From the NCBI GenBank assembly GCA_029449235.1, contig JANATG010000006.1:310001-374000 (forward strand): a stretch of 64,000 bases of DNA, read 5' to 3'. The DNA is from Linnemannia schmuckeri. Its lineage: Eukaryota; Mortierellomycota; Mortierellomycetes; Mortierellales; Mortierellaceae. The position numbers and the translations under genes are program-made. How positions within the stretch are numbered: the stretch's first letter is position 1; every line of letters starts with the position of its first letter. The notes under the pieces were generated by a model. It saw nothing but the letters and a program-made list of their open reading frames with translations. It ran no database searches and was not told where the DNA came from. This document shows positions 11,722-23,400 of this stretch, one piece after another.

Positions 11722-12175
11722 ATGAAAAAGTCAGCTTCAGTCCACAAACACACTTCTCCCGTCTCCTTGGCGACTACGGTGATCTTCCTGGTCCCCCTCA
11801 TTGTCTTCCTCGTTCAAGCTGCACCCTCACTCCCAAGACGTCAGTCGACTCAGCTTTGCCTCTCTTGCCAAGCGGAATCCGGAATCGGCTATTCCTCCAG
11901 CGTTAGCATAGATGTCACTCGAACAAGCCGTCGGTGATGTCGAAACAGGCCTTCAAAGAGATAATACAGCAACCATTGCCGCAGCCAATGACGCCCACAC
12001 AGCCCTTGGACAGGCGCTTGCTGCTATCGGCAATGCTGCTGGAGCCTTGGGTCAGGGCGCTGTCGCTGGAGTTGGTCAAACTGTTGGAGCAGCTCCACAC
12101 CAAGTCTATTTGGGTCCACTCCCTCTCCTCACTGGTGGTCTCCTTGGACAAGCCGTGAATGTCCTCAGCGGTTAA
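11722..12175 (+). CDS. small secreted protein, Ala/Gly-rich hydrophobic mature part (SSP1)
   Basis: No family is recognised. The first exon encodes a basic N terminus, a hydrophobic core (VIFLVPLIVFLVQ) and a likely signal cleavage at QAAP. The reading frame then changes: codons after about 11930 are open in another frame as far as a TAA at 12173. An intron with donor GTCAGT (11840) restores the frame with either of two acceptors, exon 2 from 11949 (CAG, 114 residues) or from 11928 (AAG, 121 residues). The 11949 form is taken as first choice. The mature product is rich in Ala, Gly, Leu and Gln (ALGQALAAIGNAAGALGQ, LLTGGLLGQAVNVLSG), amphipathic to hydrophobic, without cysteine. A TATA box (11626) and an AATAAA (12321) flank it. 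It could be a membrane-active peptide, a cell-wall component or an effector; the sequence does not say which. Confidence 0.55.
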
Positions 12176-13878
12176 TGTATTTTTGTTGACTAAAAAACAT
12201 GAGCCTGGCAAGGTACATTTTCCTTTTACCCTACCGTCTCTTAAACATTTTATTACCCTACCTCTTTACTCTAATTTTTTTTTTCTCTTTACGATTGCAT
12301 TCTAATCTTTCAGCCTCGCCAATAAAATAAAAAAGAAACGCGTCTTCCCGAAACAGCGCGTCCAAACAAAAACAAATGTCGTATCCCAATAGAAGTGTTG
12401 TGTACACCTATCAAATATAAAATGATTATTGAGCAACTATTTAAAATGGGTTTAGCTGATCTTTTGTTTTATCTACACAGATTATGAAAGCCTATACTTA
12501 ATTTCTATTTTTTGCTTCACGTTGGCGAGTAAAACAAGTGTTTCCCATGGAAAGCTACTCGATACAACACCTGAAGGAAACACAAAATGGAGCGAGGAGT
12601 GAGGCCTCGGTTTGAATACCTCAATGTCAACATGGAAAATGAATGTCATGATCAAGAGACTTGGTATTCGAGCAGATGAGGGAATGTTGCATTGGAGGAA
12701 CTAGAAGGGGAGACGTGCAACAGAAGAAAGGGAATAAATAACGGAGATCTTGAAAAGAAAGCACCAGCAGAATGTTTGGCGCGAATGGTGCGATTCTAGG
12801 AGCCTTGTTGACATGTCTCTTATTGCGTCGGCCCAGGAAGGAGGAAGAAGCAACGAAATCACTTTTGTATGACAAAAGCTGTAGATATGCTGCATAGCGT
12901 AACAAATGTACCACCCTTACTCTGCAGCAATGAGGAGACAATTTTTTTTCTTGATCTCAGGGTAGTCCGACTTTCCACTCCGATAGCGATTGACAAGGAC
13001 ACTCTGCTCAGCTACCATTTGTCTGTCCCGCTCGTCTTCCCTCCTTCCTATCATTCTTCCTCCTCCTTGCCTCTCTTTTTAGACCTCATTTTTTGACTCT
13101 TCCTTGGAAGACAGGGTTTGCATTTTTTTTCTAGACTGAAGACTGGGTGATGGACGTATGGTTGCATATGGTGAGAAGGAGATCCTGCTTTTTCTATATA
13201 TCAAGTATGAAAAAACCTTTTACTTTTATTTGCTTTTATATATCGCAACATCCATGCACACATACACGCACGTACTTTCTTCCCTGAAAGCAACAGTTCA
13301 AGCATTATCCCCCCTCCTCCCCGCGACTCTCCTCTTTCTCTCTTCAAGGTTTTTCCCGTTATCCTCCAAGCCTTATGGCCATGTCTGGTTTCCGCAAGAA
13401 AGAAGTCAATCTCCTGCCTCCGTCATTCTCATTCTCCCTGGCCTCTGTTTTTTCTCAAGGTGTCAGCTATACACCCCGATGATTCAAGCATCTCTTGTTC
13501 GTCAAGCGTGACAACCCTAGAGGGTTCTTTGGATTTCACCTAACACTCTAGTCCTTAGATCACTATTCAGAGCTTCGATGGAGCCTTTGGACAAGGGAGG
13601 ATTCCAAGGAGAGTAAGTCCAAAGCTGTCGCTGTTGTCATCCAGTTTCGAGATGATCTCACTAAGGTTCTGGTGTATCAACGGTCCGTTGTTAATACGTG
13701 TATTTATGTGTGTATGTCGATTTATTTGATTCGAGAAAAAAATATGTCTATGAGGATGTGCGATCCTTTGAATGTATGATCATAATATGTAACAGAAGGG
13801 GTGTGTAAAAGAGAAAAGGAGAAGCGAGGGGAAGGAAGAGAAAGAGAGGGAAATGGGCGTCCACCAAAAGAGGGCGAC
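12176..13878. other. intergenic, 1.7 kb
   Basis: AATAAA at 12321-12326 may end the secreted-protein transcript. CT-rich and T-rich stretches fill 12950-13500. Around 13555-13690 there is a short coding-like patch without a start codon or clean structure (see findings). No full gene is supported. Confidence 0.5.
12321..12326 (+). terminator. putative polyadenylation signal of the 11722 gene
   Basis: AATAAA about 145 bases after the stop codon, in an A/T-rich stretch. Position and sequence fit a poly(A) signal; use was not tested. Confidence 0.35.
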
Positions 13879-16800
13879 TTAAGCACCGATCTTCTTGTTC
13901 AATGTACGCTTGATAACACGGGCAATGACTTCCGTGTCAGGGAAGGCAAAGGCCTCCAAGTTCTGAGCATAAGGTGTAGGAACATCAGCTCCCGTAACAC
14001 GAACAACAGGGGCATCAAGATGGTCAAATGCCTCAGATTCCATGATCTGGGCACAGATCTCAGATCCAACTCCGTACTGGGGCCAGCCGCCCTCGACGGT
14101 GACCAGACGGTTAGTCTTCTTGACAGACTTAATAATAGTCTCGGTATCCAAAGGACGGATGGAACGAAGGTTAATGACCTCGGCTGAGCAGATACCTTCC
14201 TTCTCGAGGAGCTGGGCGGCCTCGAGGGCGAAACCGACGGAGCGCGAGTGGGCGACGATGGTGATGTCTGTGCCGGCCTTCTCGATCTTGGCCTTGCCGA
14301 TCTCGACCACAAAGTCCTTGGAGAGGGCAGCCTCAGACATGGGGAATGAGATTCCGTACATGAGCTCGTTCTCAAGGACAACGACGGGGTTGGGGTCACG
14401 GATAGCAGCCTACAACATTACATTGAGTTAATGACATGTTAAATTTTATGTTTTTGGCGAAGGTTATTTTTGCCACCAAAAAAAAAAAAAAAAGTAATAG
14501 AATTGGCTGTGATAGATTTTTGTCCTGCTTCTTCATTTTCCAACAAAGTGATCAACCTGAGTGCTCTTTTGCTAAGCCACGAAATTGTATATATTTCTTA
14601 CCTTCAAGAGACCCTTGGCATCCTCAGAGTTCCAGGGCGAGACAACCTTAAGACCGGGAACAGATCCGTACCAGGCAGCGAAGCACTGGGAGTGCTGAGC
14701 AGCAACACCAGCAGCGGCACCGTTGGGGCCACGGAAGGTGATTGGGCAGTCAACGTTACCGCCAGACATGTAGTGAGTCTTGGCTGCAGAGTTGACAATT
14801 TGGTCAATCGCCTGCATGGCAAAGTTCCAGGTCATGAACTCGCAAACGGGCTTCAATCCTGCAAATGCTGATCCGACCGCAAGACCACAGAATCCAGATT
14901 CAGTGATAGGGGTATCGATCACGCGCTTGGGGCCGAACTTGTCCAACAATCCCTTCGACACCTATTGTTTAAAGGAATTTTTTTTTTTTTTTTTTTTTTT
15001 TTTTTGTCATGGGAAGAAAGGCATGAATGACATCGTGAGTTGAATTGTATCATAGGCTGAGTTATGGAAAAGGAGGTAGATATGTGATGGTTCTCTGTTC
15101 ACTATTTTGTTCCTGGAAATAATTGATCCACCTATCCTTTGCTGCGTTGTGCGAATGTTCCCCCGTTCATTCCTGCTTCCGAGATGCCGCTTCCATTTTT
15201 TGTTATGGTTTTTGCTACTCCTGACTGGTATATCAGACCTCGTGAACGAAGATGTGGCGAGTTTTAAAGCGTCATCAACATGTCGACGTCGTTAGCATTA
15301 GCGGTTTGTCTTTATATGGGGGTAACGACCCCCGGCGAGACCCGTCACCGTCAGTCTCCGTATATGTATGAATCGAACGAGTCCTGTTACTGTGCAGATG
15401 GAGAATTGTCCGTTTGTCGGTCGCGCACGGCAAAAAAAAAAAAAAAAAAAAAAAATCTTTTGGGGCAAAACTTTAAAAAAAAAAAAAAAAGAAAGAAATC
15501 AAGCACACTTTTTCAACAAATGAGCGCGGGTGAATCAAAAGATAGATATATCTTTTTCCCATGACTTCCTTTCTTGCAGGGCTGATTAATAAGTCCTGCT
15601 TTCCTGCTTCCTGTCCCTCTGTTCCTCCTGTAGCTGCACAAGTGCGCTTGTCCTGAATGATCTGGACTTGCTGAGGATCCGATCCCTTGTTCCTTGCTTT
15701 CCTATTCCTTGTCAATCCAATAGTCTTGAACAACAGTAGACAGCGAGGCTCCATGTTTACCTTGTAGGCACCGTTGTATTGTCCGACTTCCTCACCGAGC
15801 AAGTAGACCTTCTCGTCGGCGGTCATCTCCTCCTCCAAAGCAGAGTTCAAGGCATCACGGACGGTCATCTATTGTAAACACGAGGAAAGAAACAGGTCAT
15901 TAGGTTTTTGTTCGATCCGCATTTACGTTTTGTCATGATTAAGATGCTCCGAGGGGTGTTTTGCATGCGTCTATGAATGTGTATGAGTTTCATTTATGAT
16001 CGCCCCCCTCCTCCGTGGGAGTTTTGTTCCCTCCTGCATCCTTCCTCGTCTCTCTTGTCGATATTTTCGTTCTCTCTGGAAAATCTTGGGCACGAATTAC
16101 CCATGATGAGATACGGAATTCAGAAATGGGGCGAGTAGGGGGGCGGGCAAATAACAAAACAAAATAAAAGCAACAACGTAAAGATAAAACCTTGCAGCCC
16201 ATGAACCCAATAAAATGAGAGCAAAAGCAACCATCTTTCCTTCTCCATAGATTGTAAAAGATATTCGACGTATACTCATAAGTGAAAGTAAAAACACCTC
16301 AAACCTAACCGCCTATCCGTGCTCCGTACCGTGCATCTTACATCTTCTCGTTTTTTACTACTTTGCTACTTTGCTGCTGACCAGACTAGTTGGTCGGCAT
16401 CCATGTCTCTTTCTCTTTGAAGAAAGGTACTCGCGCCTTTCTGTTCGTCTGGAGTCGTAGTACGCTTTGGTTCCCTGGATGTCAATGCCAAGTTATCAGG
16501 GCTAGGTAATGCCGGTTACGGTCTAGTCTTGTTAATTACAGATCCCACACATACACACACAGTCTTCGTCACACTTCTTTCGCTTTCCCTTTTCTTGTGG
16601 ACATTTTCCATCTATAGACAGAGATCACCCTCCGAAAAGAGATAACAAAACAAAACAAAACAAAAAAAAAAAAGGTCCGCTCACTATTCCCGTGGCGTCC
16701 TGGTTGTTGTCGTCCATTTGATGCTCAGATAAAATGATTAAGAAAAAAAAGATAAAAGCATCCAAGGGAGAAAGTAGAGATAAGAGAAGTGTTCTTTTTT

Positions 16801-17053
16801 TTTTTTTTTTTTGCTGAAGGTTGATGTGGACGATAGGGTTGCTTCGGGTGTCGCTGTCTGTGTATGCGTGGATGTGGATTGAGGTGTACGAGAGTGTGAG
16901 AGAGTGCGTCGAGTGGGTTACCTCGACACCATTCTTGGAGTTGTAGGCGCGCTTGGCGAGGAGGGAGGTGGCGAGGACAGGGTTGGAGCGGAGGAGAGCC
17001 TGGCGGACGTTGGGGATGGAGACCACGGCGGCCTTCTTGAGAATGGAGGACAT
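13879..17053 (-). CDS. PDB1: pyruvate dehydrogenase E1 component beta subunit, mitochondrial
   Basis: E1-beta pairs with E1-alpha in the mitochondrial matrix to decarboxylate pyruvate with thiamine diphosphate and feed acetyl groups to E2. Four exons: 17053-16922, 15868-15761, 14961-14602 and 14409-13879, giving 376 residues. Residues 1-43 form a basic, Ser/Leu-rich presequence without acidic residues (ILKKAAVVSIPNVRQALLRS). The enzyme follows with MTVRDALNSALEEEM, LLGEEVGQYNGAYKVSKGLL, FCGLAVGSAFAGLKPVCEFM and GPNGAAAGVAAQHSQ; the transketolase C domain carries VEGGWPQYGVGSEI. Introns 1 (1053 bp) and 2 (799 bp) are far longer than the window's norm and carry homopolymers (T28 at 14978, A24 at 15432); intron 3 is 192 bp. 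Length and domain order match the family. Confidence 0.96.
14962..15760 (-). other. PDB1 intron 2 (799 bp) with T28 and A24 tracts
   Basis: Donor GTAAAC after an AAG codon and acceptor AATAG join YNGAYK to VSKGLL exactly. The intron carries T28 (14978-15005), A24 (15432-15455) and a further A run near 15475. No nested gene is seen. Confidence 0.85.
15869..16921 (-). other. PDB1 intron 1 (1053 bp)
   Basis: It separates the mitochondrial presequence exon from the enzyme body. Donor GTAACC, acceptor AATAG before ATGACC. It includes a T tract near 16797-16812 and an A tract near 16664. The first codon of exon 2 is also ATG, so a transcript starting inside this intron could give a protein without presequence; that is inference only. 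Confidence 0.8.
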
Positions 17054-18482
17054 GATGTGCGAATGCGTGATGTGGTGGAGAGGGTGGAGTGATGAGGAAT
17101 GGAAAGAAGAAAAGAAGAAAAGAAAAGAAGGAGGTGGGGTGAGAAAAAAAGGGAGGAGAGATCAAAAATCAAGTGAATGGATCTGAGAGTGAAAAAAAAA
17201 ATTATATCAGAAATTATTTCGGAGGGGAAGGGATCGTGATAGGGATCAGAGCGATGGTCAAGTGGAGTGGAGCACAGTACAGTAAAAAAGGGATGAGCAT
17301 AAACACCACCCTTGTCCAAGTCATGGACATGGATCCTACTCGCGTCTATGTGCATGTTCAATCAACGAGCATGAACATGGACAGATCATCCTTCATCGTC
17401 ATCTATAGCAATATGATCACAAAGACAGTATCCTTAATTCCACTGTCAACTCTTAGACGCTCCTAAGCACAACGCAGACGTTCACATAAGAGAGCCTCTG
17501 CTGTTTTGCTCCGAAGCAAGTAAAAAAAATACAGGGCTTCATCAGCCACGAGATGGAAGCCATTTTCCGCAGAGTACACCCGAGGAGAGGCGAGTATATA
17601 GCCTTGGTAAATATGCTAATGGGCACAAAAGGGTGTGCTCGTTCGTTCGTGTGCTCAACATCTCCTGTCGGAAGCAATAGGAAGCCATGTGGAGAAACCA
17701 GGGAAAGAAGGAAAATTCAATGGGGAAGGAGGAAGAAGGAACGAGGAGCGGAAACCTTCTTCCCCCCTATCTTTACTTCTCCACTCAAATGATCACAAAC
17801 TGGCTTTCAGTTCCATTTTCTTCACTAGCAATTGCAATGGATCGACAATGGATGCTATGAGGCACATTGTGCCTTAATCCAACAAACACCTTCAATGACC
17901 ATATCCTTCTTCTTCTTACTTCCTCAAGGAGACCCTATTGTTGATCATCATGGTCATCCCCTCCCCCCTCTCACAAGTCCTGTCTCTGGCTCTGCTTTGG
18001 GTGCGACATCGAGAGCAAACAAAGTTTCAAGAACAGTATGAACATTACCGCCTTAACTGCCCGCCCTATTTTTTGTGTCCTTCCTTGCTTGTGCTCACCA
18101 TAACAATTCTGTTCATTTTGTCAGTATGAGCTCTCGTCTCTCTCCCTCTTTCCATCTCTCCCTCGTATCCGCGATATTCCTTCTCCTGCTTTAAGGTCGA
18201 ATAACGACGCGTTAATCTCCCCTCCCGTCCTAGAAATTCCTCTAAATCAACGCACATGCATGAACAAAAGCACTCACACCAGTACACGTAGATACTCAAT
18301 CCGCGATTGTTGTTTGCTTGAAAATCAAGATGCCATTTCATTTTTGAAGAGAAAAAAATATGTGTACAATGAAGAAAGTAAAGACTAATAGTGGTGTGGA
18401 TGCATTGAAAGGAAAAAGTGTAGAATGTGGAGAAAGAAAGAATGATATGGTTGTGCTAATAGATCGTCTAGTCCCTTATCAT
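17054..18482. other. intergenic: PDB1 upstream region and NSA2 3' flank
   Basis: C/T-rich minus-strand leader sequence for about 120 bases upstream of PDB1. An 8-bp inverted repeat (CATGTTCA / TGAACATG) at 17353-17379 lies 300 bp upstream of the PDB1 start. No other gene is supported. Confidence 0.5.
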
Positions 18483-20100
18483 TTAAACAAGAAGAAGAGC
18501 GTTGATACAACCGTCCAACTCGGGATTGTTGGTGATCTGGGCGTATTTACCCCAGACGACCTTTCCTCCTGTTGTAACCAAACCCAACTCTGACACGTTA
18601 ACCTCAATGACCGTACCCTTTGTCAAGACACCGAGCTGGGTGTACAGAGGCGATTGAGGGTTCTTCTTAACACCAATGATGGGCAGGCAGAAGGTTGCCT
18701 TGAGCTCGGGGTGGGTGACGTGGGCCTTCTTGTAGCGGAGAGCCGAGGGGCGAACGAATCGCTCGTACTTTGGAGGCTTACGGGTGAAGCCATCGCCGAC
18801 AAAGGTGGCCTTGGTGACCATGCGCTTCCATGACTTGGCCTTGGTCTTTCCGGATCTGAGAACCTTGAACATCTCGTCCTCGGCAATACCACGGACCTTG
18901 GGCAGAGGCACGTTCCACTTTCCTGCCTTCTCCTTGCGCTTCTGCTTGATCATGTTGCTCAACACCTTGGCGCGCTGCTGACCCTCACGATCCAAAAGAT
19001 AGCCGGGAACAGCTCCCTCGGGAACAGCCTCTGTATCCTTCTGCTTGGCGTTCTTTTCCTCGTGTTGCTTGATGCTGGTGATTTGCAAGGAGTAAAATTA
19101 TACAATGTTGGTTAGTTATCCCAATTGGTCGATAGTTCAGTTTCCTGCAGGTTCTATATTTGTTTCTCGCAGGTTGTCCACTTGTGGGTTATTGTCTGTA
19201 AGGGCCGTAGGTGTCCACGTGTTCTGGTGGGTGCCTCGCTTCTCCCTCCTCTCTGGTTCTTTTGCCGGTCGATGAGGGAAATTATCTCCAGGGTCTCTGA
19301 TTTTCTTGTTTTTCGTTAAACTCTGGATCCAGTTCCACCTGAGCAACTAAACAGTCGATAAGATCCTGCTGCAGTAAAAAAAAAAGATACGGTGCCTGTC
19401 CCCTTGTGCCCAACCCGATGGCTTGCTTCACGGAACTGTTCCTGATGACATTTTTTTGCTGCATATAAAACAAGGGGATAAATAGTGAGATGAAAGGAGA
19501 GAGAGAGAGATACGTACGTCTTCTTCATCTGGATCTTCTCCGAGTGTCTCTTCTTGTTGTACATCTTGGCCCTCAAACCAGTGACCTTCTGGGCAAACTG
19601 GGAGCTCTTGTGAGCCTCACGAGCCTCTCTCTTACGCCTATTTTGTTAATCGTCAAGGTAGCGATGAGTTAGTTATACTCTTTGAAAACAAGTAGCACCA
19701 GTCGTGAAGGTACTGCGCCAGGTCATAAATGCCAATAGTCGACAAGAGAGACACGAGAATAATGCATACTTTCTCTCGGCGTAATCCAGCCTGCGACCAT
19801 GTCGCTTAATCGACTCTTCGATATATTCGTTCTGAGGCTATAGGTTTGAATAAAAGACAGAAAGAGATAACGATGTCAGTTGGTGTTCACTGTGCCAAAG
19901 GAGTAGAAGATGGAGAAGGTCATGATGCAGTGCAAGTTTGAATATGGTGTTTGTTGCAAGAATGTGATGGACGGCTGTCGATGAAGAATGAGGATAAAGG
20001 TAGCGATGTTGTTGAGTTTATGAGAGTGAGAGTGTGTCATCGATGTGTGTGGGAGAGCATGTGCTGTCGAGTGAGAATAAATATATGAGTGTATTACCAT
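18483..20100 (-). CDS. NSA2: ribosome biogenesis protein Nsa2 (60S pre-ribosome)
   Basis: Nsa2 is a nucleolar assembly factor of pre-60S particles, needed for processing of 27S rRNA to 25S/5.8S. Four coding exons: 20100-20098 (the ATG alone), 19837-19770, 19637-19518 and 19074-18483, giving 260 residues against 261 in yeast. Landmarks are PQNEYIEESIKRHGRRLDYA, YLLDREGQQRAKVLSN, VPLPKVRGIAEDEMFKV, SKSW-type KAKSWKRM, TFVGDGFTRKPPKYERFVRP, VTHPELKATFCLPIIGVKKN, PQSPLYTQLGVLTKGT and a C terminus GCINALLLV. The N-terminal third is Lys/Arg-rich. The first exon contains only the start codon before a GTAATA donor; exon 2 starts directly with PQNEY, which fixes the model. Intron 3 is 443 bp. The gene is divergent from PUT2. 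Confidence 0.95.
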
Positions 20101-20416
20101 GGTATGGGTATGATTTGTGTGTGAGGGCGAAAGGAGGGATTAAAAAAAGAGAACAAAACACAAAACGATGCACTTGAACTGTCAACCACCAAAGGACTGC
20201 GACTTCGAGCCACTGGCAGCACCAAGAAAAAAAAAAAAAAAAAAAAAAAAGAGCAAAAGCGAAAGGGACAGTGGCTTGCGCATTCAAAACACTCATCACC
20301 TGACTTGTTATCACGTGAATTGTGCTCGCAAAAGCTATTTATTCGAGGGGCTGGCTGGCCCCCTCACTTCTCTTTCTCTCCTCACACCTCTCTCCCACAA
20401 AACCTACTACTCTACC
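20101..20416. promoter_or_regulatory. shared divergent promoter of NSA2 (-) and PUT2 (+)
   Basis: The 316 bp between the two start codons contain an A24 tract (20227-20250), which may act as a nucleosome-excluding poly(dA:dT) element, and a pyrimidine-rich segment just before PUT2. The promoter role follows from position; factor sites were not identified. Confidence 0.55.
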
Positions 20417-23400
20417 ATGTCTGTCCCTACTGCCAACTTGGCCTCTTTCAAGATCCCCTCAGTCACCAATGAGCCTATGGTAACTTATTTTTTCTTTCAT
20501 TCCATTCATTCTACAAGAAAAAAAAAAAAATAGTTTCACACAAACCTTCCTATCTTGTGTCAACTGCGCTTGGTCTTCATTTTCTATTTCTTTTACTTTC
20601 TCACGCTAACTTACCATTCTCGCCCCCAATGCTTGACATTCTTTAGAAATCGTACGCTCCTGGCTCTGCTGAGCGCGCCGCCCTCCAGGCTGCCTTGAAG
20701 GAGCTCCGTGCCCAGGCTCCCCTTGACATCCCCTGTATCGTCAACGGCCAGGAGGTATGTCAACAAATTTGGAAGGATTACAAATTGTCAGAGAGAATAG
20801 AAGAAAAGTGTCGTTTGACCAACTGTTCTTTGAGACACTTCCCCAAATGGGGAAAAGTCTTTACCGACCCGTTGTTTCTCTTTCTCTCTCCGTTCTATTT
20901 GCGCTGTCTTTCTCAAAAGACGAATAGACTGGATCGTTGACAATACATTGCTCTGTCTGCTGTCGGTGTCGAAAGCGAAAAAGACTTGATTGCTAACCAA
21001 TACGCTTTTATTTTCCCTCTCTTGACTGTCCTATTAAAAAAATGAACAGATCCGCACTGGAATCATGGAGAAGCAGGTTTTCCCTCACGAGCACAAGACC
21101 GTTCTCTGCAACTACCACAACGCCGATGAGGCCCTTGTCGCCAAGGCCATCGACGGTGCCTTGGCTGCCAAGGAGGATTGGGAGAACACTCCCTTCAACG
21201 ACCGTGCTGCCATCTTCTTGAAGGCTGCCGACCTCGCCTCTACCAAGTACAGGTATGTAAACCTTTTTTTCTTTTCCTTTCATGGGGTTGATTCTCTTTC
21301 GCCCTCTTCTCTTTCCATTTTCCCATTGCTTTTCCCTTCCTGTCACACCAAGCACCTTCCATGTTATTCCATGGACAATAGCCATGACGTTGTGTTTATT
21401 CTCTTCCGCTCGTATACCTCTCCTCAAACACACCATTGTCAGCTTATTTTGGGTTTTTGGGTGTGATGACTCTTTCTGTTATTATTACAGGTACTCTTAT
21501 GGAGTAGAATGGGGTTGAAGCTTATAGTAACAGTGGAGATGGAACGTGGGTTGTGGGTCATAATTAACGTTCAGAGAAAAAAGAGGTGATCTGATCCTAT
21601 AGTTGTCGTTATTTTTATTATGAGCAATAACAAGAACGACAAAGGACGAACGACGAGAAGAGTGCCTGGTTTGGGGTGGGAAAAAACAAGGGCCATTTTC
21701 CTCTTTTAGTCCACCGCCCATGCACAAAACGCTGGGGAAAGAAGGACTAAGGGTTGAATTTAGTTTCTTTTTTTTTTTTTTTTTTTTTTTTTTTTGTGTT
21801 CCGTGCTCTCTTTTTTTTTTCTCCCTTTTACTCTCTTGAAAACGGGCAGGGACGGATGAATATCGTAGTTAGATGACTATTATTGTTCACATCGATTCTT
21901 TTTGGGTCTCTCTTTCTCCTCATTTTTTGGGTTGCCCTGGCATGGACCAACAAAAAGCGCGCACAAACGGCATCAACATTATCACGATAACGGCGGGATC
22001 GAGTTGAGGTTTCCTTCAATAGAGAACATAGTTCATGTTGCTCTTGTTGGCTGCCCGGTGTTTCTTGTCAAAAGATTTCATTTCCCACTTTTCAAGAGAG
22101 TCATTCCACAACCATTATCGCCAACAGCATCATCAATCCTCCGCCCCCGATGGGATGGGTCATCGTTTTATTATTTTTACCCGGTCTACTTGTCGGTCTG
22201 TGTTTGGTTGTGTGTTTGGTTGTCCGTGGAGTTGAGTGGGATAAGGAGGAAATGGGCTATTCGGCCGTTTCGTTGCAATTTCCTGCGGTGAGATGGATTC
22301 CAAGATGACGCCACCCTGGCTGCCCTTGAAATCCCGACTTCTTTAGTCCTCTTCCATCGCGGGGGTACTTAACTCCTCCCAACTCCTATGACCCATAACC
22401 TATGACCCATAACCACTCAGTCGTCTTGGTTTGACCCTCAGCCCTTTTTTTTATTTTATTTTCCTTCGAGACCACATTTTGCCCTTCTTCATACAACATG
22501 CAACGTACATGCATACCAAACAGACAATCAAATTATATCTTGCCCAAGTTGGTACTAGCACCAACTTGCTGACATGACACATATTTCCAACTTCCTATAC
22601 TAACTCTGTCAACCCCTCTCTCCTTCAATGACACCTCATTAGATACAAGATCATGGCTGCCACCATGCTCGGTCAGGGCAAGAACGCCTGGCAGGCAGAG
22701 ATCGACTCTGCTGCCGAGATGATCGATTTCTGGCGCTTCGGTGTCAAGTTCGCCGAGGAGCTCTACGGTGTTCAGCCCCCCCAGAACAGCACTGGCACCT
22801 GGAACCGTACCGAGTACCGCCCCTTGGAGGGATTCGTCTTCGCCGTCTCGCCCTTCAACTTCACCGCCATTGGTGGTAACTTGGCTGGTGCCCCCGTCTT
22901 GATGGGTAACGTTTGCGTCTGGAAGCCCGCCCCCGCTGCCACCTACGCCTCGTACGTCGTCTACGAGATCATGCGTGAGGCTGGTCTCCCCGCCGGTGTC
23001 ATCCAGTTCATCCCCGGCCCCGCCCCCGAGGTTGTTGGCCAGGTTTTGAAGCATCCCGAGTTTGCCGCCCTCCACTTCACCGGTTCGACCCACGTCTTCC
23101 GCAAGCTCTGGAAGGATATTGGCAACAACATTGAGAACTACAAGTCGTACCCCCGCATTGTCGGAGAGACCGGAGGCAAGAACTTCCACATGGTCCACAA
23201 GACCGGCAACGCCACCTCGGTCGTCAACAACACCATCCGCTCTGGATTCGAGTACCAGGGACAGAAGTGCTCTGCCTGCTCGCGCTGCTACTTCCCCGAC
23301 AACCTCTGGCCCGAGATCAAGGAGGGCCTCATTGCTGCCCACGCCCGCATCCAGTCTGGATCTGTTGAGGACTTCAAGAACTTTACCGGTCCCGTCATCA

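Noticed and set aside
13158..13511. 117-codon plus ORF with hydrophobic segments
   Set aside because: Composition follows T/C-rich sequence; no conserved motif, weak codon bias.
17293..17463. 57-codon ORF (MSINTTLVQVMDMDPTRVYV) upstream of PDB1
   Set aside because: Short, Met/Ser-rich because of repeated ATG/CAT triplets, without family match; treated as promoter DNA.
21460..21600. TGATGA and CTGA resembling C/D snoRNA boxes in PUT2 intron 3
   Set aside because: Boxes are about 130 bases apart with no terminal stem; too loose to call.
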